Positions 47,407 through 56,243 of a stretch of DNA of 64,000 nt are shown piece by piece. Positions within the stretch are counted from its first letter, which is position 1; each line of letters opens with the position of its first letter. A program made the translations under genes and the position numbers. Where the stretch lies: positions 1 to 64,000 of the forward strand of contig JACDEI010000020.1 in the NCBI GenBank assembly GCA_013816485.1, written 5' to 3'. Below the pieces are notes generated by a model that was not told the origin of the DNA, searched no databases, and saw nothing but the letters and a program-made list of their open reading frames with translations. This DNA comes from Planctomycetota bacterium. Its GTDB lineage: Bacteria > Planctomycetota > UBA11346.

Positions 47407-48789
47407 ATGGCCAACGCCCCAGGCACCAGCGACGATTTCCGCTCGGTGATGGCGTCGGTCGATACCCACGGTCGCCGCCATTGGCTGCATGTGCACCTGA
47501 TCATGGGTGCTTGGCGCCTGCGCCGTATCCTGCTCGCGGTCTTCCTGATCGGATTCTACCTCGCGTTACCGTACCTCAGCGTTGGCGGACGCCCCGCACT
47601 GCTGCTCAATATACCCAAACGTCAGTTCACCGTCGCTGGCCAAGTGTTCTGGCCGCAGGACTTCTGGTACCTGCTGATCTTCGTCCTCATTTTTGTCGTC
47701 GGCACCGCGCTCTTGGTGGCGTTGGTCGGCCGGTTTTTCTGCGGCTGGCTCTGCCCGCACAACGTCTTCCTTGAGACCATCTACCGTCCGCTCGAACGGC
47801 TCTTCGAAGGTGCGGCGGTGAAACGCCTCAACCGTGCGCGCGGCAAGATCGGTGGCTCATGGCGCAAGCTGTTCTCGTGGACCGGCTACATCCTGGTGTC
47901 GGCACTGCTGGCGGCGACCGCGACGATGCTCTTCACCGGACCACAAGCGTTCAGCTACGGCATCATCCTCGACGTGGTGGACTACCCCAGCGCGGCGATC
48001 TTCTACGGCATCAGCTTCGGGCTGATCATGTTCAACTTCGCATGGTTTCGTGAACAGACCTGCACCATCGTCTGTCCCTACGGCCGGCTGCAGAGCGCCA
48101 TGCTCGATCCCGAATCACTGGTCGTCGCCTATGACGTCAAACGGGGTGAACCCCGTGGCAAACCCGGTGAGGTCACCGGCGACTGTGTCGACTGCGGCCT
48201 GTGCGTGACGGTCTGCCCCACCGGCATCGACATCCGCAACGGCAACCAGATGGAATGTATCCACTGCACGGCGTGCATCGACGCCTGCAACACGGTGATG
48301 ACCAAACTCGACCGCCCGATCAATCTCATCGGTTTCAGCAGTGAAGCGGAAATGGGCGGTGGCAAACGCCGGATCATCCGCCCACGCACCATCATCTACA
48401 CCGTGGTGTTGGCCATTCTGATCGGCGTCTTCGCCTGGCGCATCGCCGCACGCACCAACATCCAGGCCGTGGTCCTGCGCCCCGACAATCTGCCGGTCGC
48501 CACCACCGTCGATGATAAGCCGGTGATCCGCCAATGGGTCAAGCTCTCGCTCATCAACCGCACCGGCGAGGCCCGCAGCGCCACACTGCATCTGCCGGAC
48601 AAGCTCGGCTGCACCATCACCCTGCAACCGACCACCATCGAGCTGCCGCCGAACAAGAAGGTGGAGGTGCAGGCGGCGATCGATGTGCCGGTGACATCAT
48701 TCACCGCCGCGACGTGTCCGACGGTGCTCACCGTGCGCGAAGCCAACGGAGACGAGCAACAGGTGGAGTTGGATCTGCGAAAGCCCTGA
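47407..48789 (+). CDS. ccoG: Cytochrome c oxidase accessory protein CcoG (polyferredoxin)
   Basis: FCGWLCPHNVFLETIYRPLERLFEG; EQTCTIVCPYGRLQSAMLDPESLVVAYD; DCVDCGLCVTVCPTGIDIRNGNQMECIHCTACIDACN. Confidence 0.94.
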   Translation: MANAPGTSDDFRSVMASVDTHGRRHWLHVHLIMGAWRLRRILLAVFLIGFYLALPYLSVGGRPALLLNIPKRQFTVAGQVFWPQDFWYLLIFVLIFVVGTALLVALVGRFFCGWLCPHNVFLETIYRPLERLFEGAAVKRLNRARGKIGGSWRKLFSWTGYILVSALLAATATMLFTGPQAFSYGIILDVVDYPSAAIFYGISFGLIMFNFAWFREQTCTIVCPYGRLQSAMLDPESLVVAYDVKRGEPRGKPGEVTGDCVDCGLCVTVCPTGIDIRNGNQMECIHCTACIDACNTVMTKLDRPINLIGFSSEAEMGGGKRRIIRPRTIIYTVVLAILIGVFAWRIAARTNIQAVVLRPDNLPVATTVDDKPVIRQWVKLSLINRTGEARSATLHLPDKLGCTITLQPTTIELPPNKKVEVQAAIDVPVTSFTAATCPTVLTVREANGDEQQVELDLRKP

Positions 48790-48865
48790 GCACAGTGCTC
48801 TCGCTGGGAAACATGCCCAGCCCGATGGCGCAATGGATGAGGTAAACCACGCCCGGATGACGCTT

Positions 48866-49028
48866 AGAAGCTGTCTTGAAAGGCAGGGCCGACATGGAGG
48901 ACCGGAGGACCGGAGGAAGACAGAGCTGCGGAACCTCGGATGTTCACCGACACTTCGTTTCTCGCCTCTCTCCGGTTCTCCGGTTCTCCGGTCCTCCATG
49001 TGAATTTCGGTCTTTCAAGACAGCTTCT
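48866..49028. repeat. MITE-like nested inverted repeat with 8-nt arrays (GGAGGACC / CTCCGGTT)
   Basis: 17-bp perfect outer arms AGAAGCTGTCTTGAAAG ... CTTTCAAGACAGCTTCT; inner arrays catggaggaccggaggaccggagg ... ctccggttctccggttctccggtcctccatg. Confidence 0.88.
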
Positions 49029-49037
49029 TAGAAAAAT

Positions 49038-49958
49038 TCACTCCGCCCATTCGAGCAACCGATCCCCGATCTCCTTGAGCACCGTGGTCGGGAAGCGGTG
49101 GTCGTAGTCGCCTTCCAGGATCGCCAGCTTCGACTGGGGGAAAGTCGCCTGGCGATCGCGCACCGCTTTGAGCACCGGCTCCACCGCTTCGGGCGTGGCG
49201 ACGCGGTCGCCCTTGCCGTAGCTGATGCCGACGCTGCGCGGCAGGATGTCGGCGACGATGTCGGCCTGATCCAGGCCCATGGACAACAATCCGGGCAGCA
49301 GGTTGTGGCGCGGCAGCAGACGACCCTGTTTGATCATCACCGCCTGCTGACCGAGACCGGCGTGCATCCACAACGAGCCGACACGCTGATCACAGAACGC
49401 TAGCCACGCGGAGGTGCGCGCACCCATGCCGTAGCCGATCACCGACGCGGTCAGGCCACGGGTGCGGTCGAGGTCGAGCAGTGCCGCGAGCACGCAGCGT
49501 AACTGATCGATGGTCTCTGCCAGCAGGCTGCGACCATAGGCCAGCGAGCGTGATAGGCAGAGCTGTTCCCAGAAACGATCGATCGGCATGCCCGGTGGAG
49601 CCTGTTGCTGGCCGAAACACGGCAGATCGGGACAGACCACGGTGAAGCCGCGCGCGGCAAGATTGAAGCCGTAATGGTGTTCGCGCTGGCCACGTTGGCC
49701 GGCGACTTCCTCACCGCCCTGACCGAAAGCATCGCCATGCGGATGGAGCGCCAGCAAGGCGGGCCACGGACCGTTGCCGACCGACGGATGGAGCATCCAC
49801 GCGGTCAAGCGTATGCCCCCAGGGACCGCGTAGCTGATGCGCTGACGGCGGACGGCGCCTGAGACGAAGGGGGTGCCCTCGACGCGGACATCGTGTTCGG
49901 GAAGTTCGTCGGTGAGTTTCAAGGCCGCCATCACCGCGGCGCGCTGGTCCTGATTCAT
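49038..49958 (-). CDS. Alpha/beta hydrolase family protein (acetyl xylan esterase/dienelactone hydrolase-like)
   Basis: WPALLALHPHGDAFGQGGEEVAG...YGFNLAARGFTVVCPDLPCFG...VIGYGMGARTSAWLAFCD; ISYGKGDRVATPEAVEPVLKAV. Confidence 0.82.
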   Translation of the reverse strand: MNQDQRAAVMAALKLTDELPEHDVRVEGTPFVSGAVRRQRISYAVPGGIRLTAWMLHPSVGNGPWPALLALHPHGDAFGQGGEEVAGQRGQREHHYGFNLAARGFTVVCPDLPCFGQQQAPPGMPIDRFWEQLCLSRSLAYGRSLLAETIDQLRCVLAALLDLDRTRGLTASVIGYGMGARTSAWLAFCDQRVGSLWMHAGLGQQAVMIKQGRLLPRHNLLPGLLSMGLDQADIVADILPRSVGISYGKGDRVATPEAVEPVLKAVRDRQATFPQSKLAILEGDYDHRFPTTVLKEIGDRLLEWAE

Positions 49959-50071
49959 GCAAACACCCTAGTGACCGTGCCCGGGATCCACAACCAGGTG
50001 ACTGCCGATGCTGTCCATCTGAGGCACCCGCCCGGTTGTGATGGCGCATCCGCACGCTTTCATGGCGGCCC

Positions 50072-51511
50072 ATGCGACCCGCCGGCAATCCCTTCGCCCC
50101 CCGAACCTACGGCTCCTACGAGCCGCTGTCGCAGCGCGCCGGCATTTGGCGCAACATCGTCAACACCACGGTATTCATCGGTGACCAGGGCCTGGCCATC
50201 GTCGACACTCAGGTCAACCACGCCCTCGCCCGCCGGGTGCTGGCGACGCTGAAGGAACGTTGGCCCGGCAAGCCGCTGCTCTACGCCATCAACACCCACT
50301 ACCACTGGGACCACACCAACGGCAACGAGGTGTTCAAGCAGGCCGGCGCCACGCTGGTCGCCAGCCGACGCACCGCCAAGGCGATGGTCGAGCGTGCGCC
50401 GCGGCAGAAGGGTTTCCTATCGAGCCGTGGGTTCGAACTCGGTCCCGACCCCCTCCAGCCGGATGTCTTCGCCGAGGACGCCAAACGCCTCGACCTGGGA
50501 GGCCTGTCGCTGGAACTCAAACTCGGCCACGCTGCCGAGACCGCCGATCCGACGTTGGTGTGGTGTCCGGAGGAACGTGTGCTGGTCGCCGGTGATACGG
50601 TGATGACCGGCAGCTTCCCGATCTTCGGCCAGCCGAGCCAACGTGAAGGCCTGGAAAACAACGATTGGATCACCGCCATCGACGAGGTGCGTGGCTTCCA
50701 ACCACTGCACGTTTCGCCCGGTCACGGACCGGTCGCACACGAAGCGGAACTGGCGATGCTGGAGCGCATCTGCCGCTACTTCCTCGACGAGGTGAAACGT
50801 CATCACGCCGCCGGCCACACGCTGGAACAGACCATGCGTGAGATGGAAGACAACATGCCGGCGTGGATCACGCGCATCCCCGAAGTCTGGGGTACGCCGC
50901 GCTATGCCATCCTGCGCGCCTGGGCCGGCGTCGCCGATCTTGGTCAACCCGGTTGGCAGCATGTGAAACCGACGGCGATCCCGCGCAGCGGCAGCGCAAG
51001 CAGTGCAAAAGATCTCGCCGCGTTTGAGGAAGCCGTCGCCCAGGCCAACGAAGGCGGCGACGCCGGCCAGGCCGTGGTGTGGGCCGAGGCCGCCACCGCC
51101 GCGCTGCCGCATGACCCCGGTGCGTGGACGCTGCTCGCGGCAACCATGATCAGCGCCAGCCGTGGCATCGCCTCGGTGCTAGAGAAGGGCGACTGCTTCG
51201 ACGCCGCGCGCACGGCCGTCGAACACGCGCTCACCATCGATCCCGGTTACGGCCCGGCACTGCTGCAACACGGCCAATTCCACACCATGATGGCATTCCG
51301 CAATGGTGACGATCCCAATCGCGGTGAGGTCCTGCTGGAACGCGCATCGGCAGATGCGCGCCTGACACCCCGGCAGCACGCCGAGATCGCGTTCTACCGC
51401 GGCATCGCCGAGCGTGCGCGTGGCAACGAACCACAGGCGAAGCAATGGTTCGGTCGCGCACTCGCTGCTGACCAGACCTACAAGCCTGCGATCATGGCGC
51501 AGATGGGGTAG
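50072..51511 (+). CDS. MBL-fold metallo-hydrolase with C-terminal helical/TPR-like region
   Basis: NTHYHWDHTNGNEVFKQAGATLVASRRT; EERVLVAGDTVMTGSFPIFG; FQPLHVSPGHGPVA. Confidence 0.88.
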   Translation: MRPAGNPFAPRTYGSYEPLSQRAGIWRNIVNTTVFIGDQGLAIVDTQVNHALARRVLATLKERWPGKPLLYAINTHYHWDHTNGNEVFKQAGATLVASRRTAKAMVERAPRQKGFLSSRGFELGPDPLQPDVFAEDAKRLDLGGLSLELKLGHAAETADPTLVWCPEERVLVAGDTVMTGSFPIFGQPSQREGLENNDWITAIDEVRGFQPLHVSPGHGPVAHEAELAMLERICRYFLDEVKRHHAAGHTLEQTMREMEDNMPAWITRIPEVWGTPRYAILRAWAGVADLGQPGWQHVKPTAIPRSGSASSAKDLAAFEEAVAQANEGGDAGQAVVWAEAATAALPHDPGAWTLLAATMISASRGIASVLEKGDCFDAARTAVEHALTIDPGYGPALLQHGQFHTMMAFRNGDDPNRGEVLLERASADARLTPRQHAEIAFYRGIAERARGNEPQAKQWFGRALAADQTYKPAIMAQMG

Positions 51512-51517
51512 GACAAC

Positions 51518-51600
51518 CGTCCGAACCGTACGAGGGGTACGAACGGTCCGAAAGGTCCGGACCCTTCGTACTCCTCGAACTGTTCGTACCCCTCGGGCCT
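51518..51600. repeat. Inverted pair of 9-nt GGTACGAAC/GGTCCGAAA arrays
   Basis: gtccgaaccgtacgaggggtacgaacggtccgaaaggtccgg acccttcgtactcctcgaactgttcgtacccctcgggcc. Confidence 0.88.
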
Positions 51601-51607
51601 GCCTTCC

Positions 51608-52684
51608 ATGGACACCGCACTCTTCGACTACGATCTGCCGTCTGAACTGATCGCCCAGGAACCGGTCGAGCCACGTGATGCGGCACGTCTGTTGGTGGCG
51701 GGCCGCGATGGTGGCGACGCACAACATCGCACCGTCCGTGATCTGCCATCGTACCTGCGCCCAGGCGACCTGCTGGTGCTCAACCGCACCCGCGTGATCC
51801 CCGCCCGTCTCTTCGGGCGCAAGGACAGCGGCGGCGAGGTCGAAGTTTTGCTCATCCATCCAGAACCAGCGAGCGATGACCGCGAGCACTGGCGCTGCCT
51901 CATCCGTGGCAAGGTGCGTGTCGGTTCGCTCATCACGCTCGCTGACGTACGCGCCGAGGTCGTTATCTGTCACGATGACGGTGAGCGTGAATTGGCCTTT
52001 CCAGCGGGCGTGTCGGTGCTCGCGCTGGCAGAACGCATTGGTCACATCCCGCTACCGCCGTACATCAAACGCAGCGATCGCCCGGACGACCGCGAGCGTT
52101 ACCAGACGGTCTTCGCGGATTCACCAGGATCGGTCGCCGCACCGACCGCCAGCCTGCACCTGACCAAACCGTTGTTGCAGCAGATCACCGCGCTCGGCGT
52201 CAGCACCGCGCACGTCGACCTCGCCATCGGGCCTGGGACATTCAAACCGGTCGACAGCGAACGCGTCGAGGACTTCCGCATCCACGCCGAACACTGCACC
52301 TGCCCTGCACCAACGATCGCCGCCATCGCCGCCTGCCGTGCCCGTGGTGGTCGCGTGGTCGCCGTCGGCACCACGGTGGTACGAACCTTGGAGACCGCCG
52401 CCGCCCAGGCCGGTGGCCTGGCCCCTTATTCGGGCTGGACCTCGCTCTTCATGTACCCACCCCGTCGTCCGGCAGTGGTCGATTGCCTGATGACTAATTT
52501 CCATCTGCCGCGTTCATCGCTGCTCATGCTGGTGTCGTGTTTCACCGGCGTCGACCGCCTGCACCACCTCTACCGCGCAGCGGTCGCTGAGCGGTACCGG
52601 TTCTTCAGTTATGGGGATGCGATGTTTCTGCATTGCCCCGGCCCGGAGTCCGGGGTCCGGGGTCCGGGGTCTCAGAATTCCTGA
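51608..52684 (+). CDS. queA: tRNA preQ1(34) S-adenosylmethionine ribosyltransferase-isomerase
   Basis: FDYDLPSELIAQEPVEPRDAARLL; DLPSYLRPGDLLVLNRTRVIPARLFGRK; LHLTKPLLQQI; VDLAIGPGTFKPV; TNFHLPRSSLLMLVSCFTG. Confidence 0.95.
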   Translation: MDTALFDYDLPSELIAQEPVEPRDAARLLVAGRDGGDAQHRTVRDLPSYLRPGDLLVLNRTRVIPARLFGRKDSGGEVEVLLIHPEPASDDREHWRCLIRGKVRVGSLITLADVRAEVVICHDDGERELAFPAGVSVLALAERIGHIPLPPYIKRSDRPDDRERYQTVFADSPGSVAAPTASLHLTKPLLQQITALGVSTAHVDLAIGPGTFKPVDSERVEDFRIHAEHCTCPAPTIAAIAACRARGGRVVAVGTTVVRTLETAAAQAGGLAPYSGWTSLFMYPPRRPAVVDCLMTNFHLPRSSLLMLVSCFTGVDRLHHLYRAAVAERYRFFSYGDAMFLHCPGPESGVRGPGSQNS

Positions 52685-52751
52685 TGGCATCAGGGCCACA
52701 AATAATCGTCGGGCAAACGACTCCGGACTCCGGACTCCGGACCCCGGACGG
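52639..52751. repeat. Inverted pair of 7-nt arrays (CGGGGTC / ACTCCGG), left arm within the 3' end of queA
   Basis: cggagtccggggtccggggtccggggtctc ... cgactccggactccggactccggaccccggac. Confidence 0.92.
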
Positions 52752-52843
52752 TGGCAATCCTCCCCCAGGACCATCTTGACCCACCGGACTGCGCCCTATG
52801 CTCCGCGCCCTTCACTGAAAGCCCGTCTTCCCAGAGGTTTCCC

Positions 52844-53095
52844 ATGTCGCATGTCTGCTTCTTCACTGGCAAAAAGACCCAGACCGGTTGGATCCGCGCC
52901 GAAAAGGGCGCGCGTCGCGACGGTGGCGTGGGCAACAAAATCAAGGGCCGCACCAAGCGGAAGGTGAAGCCCAACCTCAAGAAGCTGCGCATCCTGGTCG
53001 ACGGCGTCGTCCGCAAGGAATGGGTCAGCACCTCGGCCATCAAGAAGGGCCTCGTGGTCAAGCCGTTCAAGGTCAAGGCCGCCGCGAAGGTCTGA
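52844..53095 (+). CDS. rpmB: 50S ribosomal protein L28 (bL28)
   Basis: MSHVCFFTGKKTQTGWIRAEKGARRDGGVGNKIKGRTKRKVKPNLKKLRILVDG; start at ATG 52844. Confidence 0.9.
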   Translation: MSHVCFFTGKKTQTGWIRAEKGARRDGGVGNKIKGRTKRKVKPNLKKLRILVDGVVRKEWVSTSAIKKGLVVKPFKVKAAAKV

Positions 53096-53128
53096 GTCTT
53101 CTGTTTCGCCGCCCTCCGGGCGGCATCC

Positions 53129-53202
53129 GGCGCCGTGGCGGAGAGGCTACGCAGCGGATTGCAAATCCGTGTACCCCGGTTCGATTCCGGGCGGCGCCTC
53201 CA
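53129..53202 (+). tRNA. tRNA-Cys (anticodon GCA)
   Basis: GGCGCCG acceptor pairs CGGCGCC; anticodon loop in GCGGATTGCAAATCCGT; T-arm CCCCGGTTCGATTCCGGG; discriminator U and encoded CCA. Confidence 0.96.
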
Positions 53203-53217
53203 AAGCATCCATCCGAC

Positions 53218-53254
53218 GAACCCCGGCTGGTGATACCAACCGGGGTTCATTTTT
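53218..53254 (+). terminator. Intrinsic terminator downstream of tRNA-Cys
   Basis: GAACCCCGG...CCGGGGTTC followed by ATTTTT. Confidence 0.88.
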
Positions 53255-53359
53255 CCCCGGGCGATCATCCGATCGCCTTCAATTCGCGCTCCTGCTGGCA
53301 TCGCCTTCGGAGAGCGCACCTCCCCGAAAGCTCCCTCAACACGAGGGAAAAGCGATCCC

Positions 53360-54727
53360 ATGCAATTCAGCGACCTCCCCCTCTCCCAACCTCTGCAACG
53401 CGCGATCGTCGACACCGGCTACGTCACGCCGACGCCGATCCAGCAACGCGCCATTCCCATCGTCGTCACCGGACGTGACCTGCTGGGTGTCGCCCAGACC
53501 GGCACCGGCAAAACCGCCGCGTTCGCGCTGCCGATCCTTGAACGGCTGATGGCGAGCAAACCGCACGCCGGCGAGCGCGGTCAGCGCAAGCCGATCCGCT
53601 GCCTGATCCTGACTCCAACGCGTGAACTGGCGCTGCAGATCGGCGAGAGCTTCTCGACCTACGGTCGCTTCGCCGGCCTGCACCACACCGTCATCTTTGG
53701 CGGCGTCGGCCAGCGTCCGCAGGAAGACGCGCTCCGTCGTGGCATCGACACCGTCATCGCCTGCCCAGGCCGCCTACTCGACCTGATGAACCAGGGCTTC
53801 GTCGATCTGCGCAATCTGCAGGTGTTCGTGCTCGATGAAGCCGACCGCATGCTCGACATGGGCTTCATCCACGACATCCGCAAGATCGTGGCGAAGATCC
53901 CGCAGAAACGTCAGACGCTGTTTTTCTCCGCCACTATGCCGCGTGAAATCCGCGACCTGGCGGGCAGCCTGCTGCATGATGCCGCCACTGTCGAAGTCGC
54001 GCCGGTATCCTCGTCGGCGGAAACCGTCGAACAGTTCGTCTACCACGTTGATCGCGGCCACAAACCCGCGCTGCTGAAACACCTGCTGGATGACGCGGCG
54101 TGGAAGAAGGTGCTGGTCTTCACCCGCACCAAACACGGTGCCGACAAGGTCGTGCGCTGGTTGGAGCAGTGCGCGATCAAGGCTGCGGCGATCCATGGCA
54201 ACAAGAGCCAGAACGCCCGCGTGCGCGCGCTCGAATCCTTCCGCGAGGGCGGCATCCGCGTGCTGGTGGCGAGCGACATCGCGGCCCGTGGCATCGACAT
54301 CGATAGCATCACCCACGTGGTGAACTTCGATGTGCCGCACGAACCAGAAACCTACGTCCACCGCATCGGTCGCACCGGCCGCGCCGGCAATACCGGCATC
54401 GCGGTCAGCCTGTGCGATCAGGAGGAACGTGGTGACCTGCGCATCATCGAACGCCTGATCCGCAAACCCGTGCCCGAAGCGGAGCACCCGTTCAAGGGCG
54501 TGCCGCCACCGCCGCGGTCGGCCCAGGCACCGCAGGGTCAAGGACAGCGCCCGTCACGCTTCGGTGGCCACCGTGGCCAGCGGCGCGATGATCGTCGGGA
54601 TGAACGCGCACCACATGGCAACCCACCCCGCTCGACCGGTGGGCACCAACACGGCAATGGCCATAGCGGTCGCCCAAGTGGACGCCCCCCCGGTCGCTCC
54701 GATGGCCAGCGTTTCGGCCACGGCTGA
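53360..54727 (+). CDS. DEAD-box ATP-dependent RNA helicase (RhlE-like)
   Basis: [86 protein letters not shown]. Confidence 0.95.
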   Translation: MQFSDLPLSQPLQRAIVDTGYVTPTPIQQRAIPIVVTGRDLLGVAQTGTGKTAAFALPILERLMASKPHAGERGQRKPIRCLILTPTRELALQIGESFSTYGRFAGLHHTVIFGGVGQRPQEDALRRGIDTVIACPGRLLDLMNQGFVDLRNLQVFVLDEADRMLDMGFIHDIRKIVAKIPQKRQTLFFSATMPREIRDLAGSLLHDAATVEVAPVSSSAETVEQFVYHVDRGHKPALLKHLLDDAAWKKVLVFTRTKHGADKVVRWLEQCAIKAAAIHGNKSQNARVRALESFREGGIRVLVASDIAARGIDIDSITHVVNFDVPHEPETYVHRIGRTGRAGNTGIAVSLCDQEERGDLRIIERLIRKPVPEAEHPFKGVPPPPRSAQAPQGQGQRPSRFGGHRGQRRDDRRDERAPHGNPPRSTGGHQHGNGHSGRPSGRPPGRSDGQRFGHG

Positions 54728-54874
54728 ACAAGTCTCGACAGCCTGCGCACATCAACCGCCCATCAGCGGACGAATGGATCGCGCAGGCGTGCCAACCTGG
54801 GCTTGAACAAACCGGGCACCCCGCCACCTTGTCGGCCCAGCTTTCAGCGATCACCCAAACCCCTAGGAAATCGC

Positions 54875-55411
54875 ATGCGCCTCCTGTCCGCTTTCGTTGC
54901 TTTCGTCCTGATCGGCTCGCCCCTGTTCGCCGCTGACGCCCCCGTCGACCGCGACAACAAGCCGATCCCCGCTGCGGCCGAACTGGCCAAGCTAACCGGC
55001 GACGCCGCCAAGGGCCAGGCCTCCTTCGCCACGCTGTGCGGCATCTGCCACCAGGTCAACGGTGCCGGCATCGACTTCGGACCCAACCTCTCCGACATCG
55101 GCTCGCGCAAGACCAAAGAGAACATGTTCGAGTCGATCCTGGACCCGAACAAGGTCCTCGAACCCGGCTTCGAATCGGTGCTGATCAAGCTCGAAAGCGA
55201 CGAGACCTACATGGGCATGATCGCTGGCGAGACCGACAGCGAAGTCACCATCAAAGCCATGGGTGGCGTCAAGACCACCGTCAAGAAGGCCGACATCGTC
55301 AGCCGCACCAAGCAGCCGATGTCGCTGATGCCGGTCGGACTCTACCGCGCGCTGAGCACGGATGACTTGGTCAACATCATCGAGTACCTGGCGGCGCAAA
55401 AAAAGAAGTAA
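54875..55411 (+). CDS. Secreted c-type cytochrome (planctomycete haem-binding domain)
   Basis: Signal peptide MRLLSAFVAFVLIGSPLFA; LCGICHQVNGAGIDFGPNLSDIGSR; ESILDPNKVLEPGFE; start trimmed to ATG 54875. Confidence 0.88.
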   Translation: MRLLSAFVAFVLIGSPLFAADAPVDRDNKPIPAAAELAKLTGDAAKGQASFATLCGICHQVNGAGIDFGPNLSDIGSRKTKENMFESILDPNKVLEPGFESVLIKLESDETYMGMIAGETDSEVTIKAMGGVKTTVKKADIVSRTKQPMSLMPVGLYRALSTDDLVNIIEYLAAQKKK

Positions 55412-55436
55412 GCGCTCGCAGGATTAGATTCAGCAC

Positions 55437-55472
55437 GACACCCGCGCCAATCGGCGCGGGTGTCGGTGTTTC
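55437..55472. terminator. Intrinsic terminator-like hairpin between convergent genes
   Basis: GACACCCGCGCC-AATC-GGCGCGGGTGTC, followed by ggtgtttc. Confidence 0.72.
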
Positions 55473-55553
55473 TGGAGCCCTGGCGACGTGGCCGGAAGCG
55501 ATGGATGCCCAGGCGCAGACCCTGGTGGGCGCGGCGGAAGAGTCCTGGATCAG

Positions 55554-56243
55554 TCAATCGGATGAAACTGAACCCGAAACTCGACTCACGCTAAACTTGG
55601 TTCGCATTGCGTCCAAAGTGCGCTGGAACTGCTCGTGGTCATCGCGTGAACCTGAAAACTGGATCTGCTCTGCTCCGTCGTCGACGGGTGTCGCCTGTCC
55701 ATTCCAACGGGGAACACCCAGCTGCACCAGGAAATCCCGAACCACCCGCTGCACGATCCGCTCACCGTCAAACAAGCCCTGCTGGTAGCTGCCCGCCGGC
55801 ACGTCCAACAGCGGTCCGGTGAACGACGCGTAGCCACAGATGGCGTTGGTCATCGCATCGGGAATAGCATCCAGGTAACCCTGGCGGTACCAGAACTCCG
55901 CCAACCGATCACCGTACTTCCGTTCCCCGTCGGGACAGAGACCGACATCCGCACAGCGCTGCCAATGCTGATCCATGCGCGATATTCGCCAGCGCAATTC
56001 CAGCCAATAGATCGGCTTGGCCACCACATTCGCCAACGTCACCCAGCGGCTTGTCGGATACGGGGAGCCATGTTGGGAAAAGTCAGTGATGATATCGGCG
56101 TACCGCAGGGCGATGTAGCCGCCGACATAGCCAGTCAGCAACGTGGAGATCACCGCCGTCACCAGCAGCCATCGCCTAAGCAGCGATGTCATCGCCACGC
56201 GATCATTCGGGTTAGTTGGGGTCATGTCCTTCATCCAACCCAT
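55554..56243 (-). CDS. Uncharacterised membrane-anchored protein
   Basis: N-terminal TM (RRWLLVTAVISTLLTGYVGGYIALRYADIITDF); short overlap with upstream glycosyltransferase ORF; start uncertain. Confidence 0.65.
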   Translation of the reverse strand: MGWMKDMTPTNPNDRVAMTSLLRRWLLVTAVISTLLTGYVGGYIALRYADIITDFSQHGSPYPTSRWVTLANVVAKPIYWLELRWRISRMDQHWQRCADVGLCPDGERKYGDRLAEFWYRQGYLDAIPDAMTNAICGYASFTGPLLDVPAGSYQQGLFDGERIVQRVVRDFLVQLGVPRWNGQATPVDDGAEQIQFSGSRDDHEQFQRTLDAMRTKFSVSRVSGSVSSD

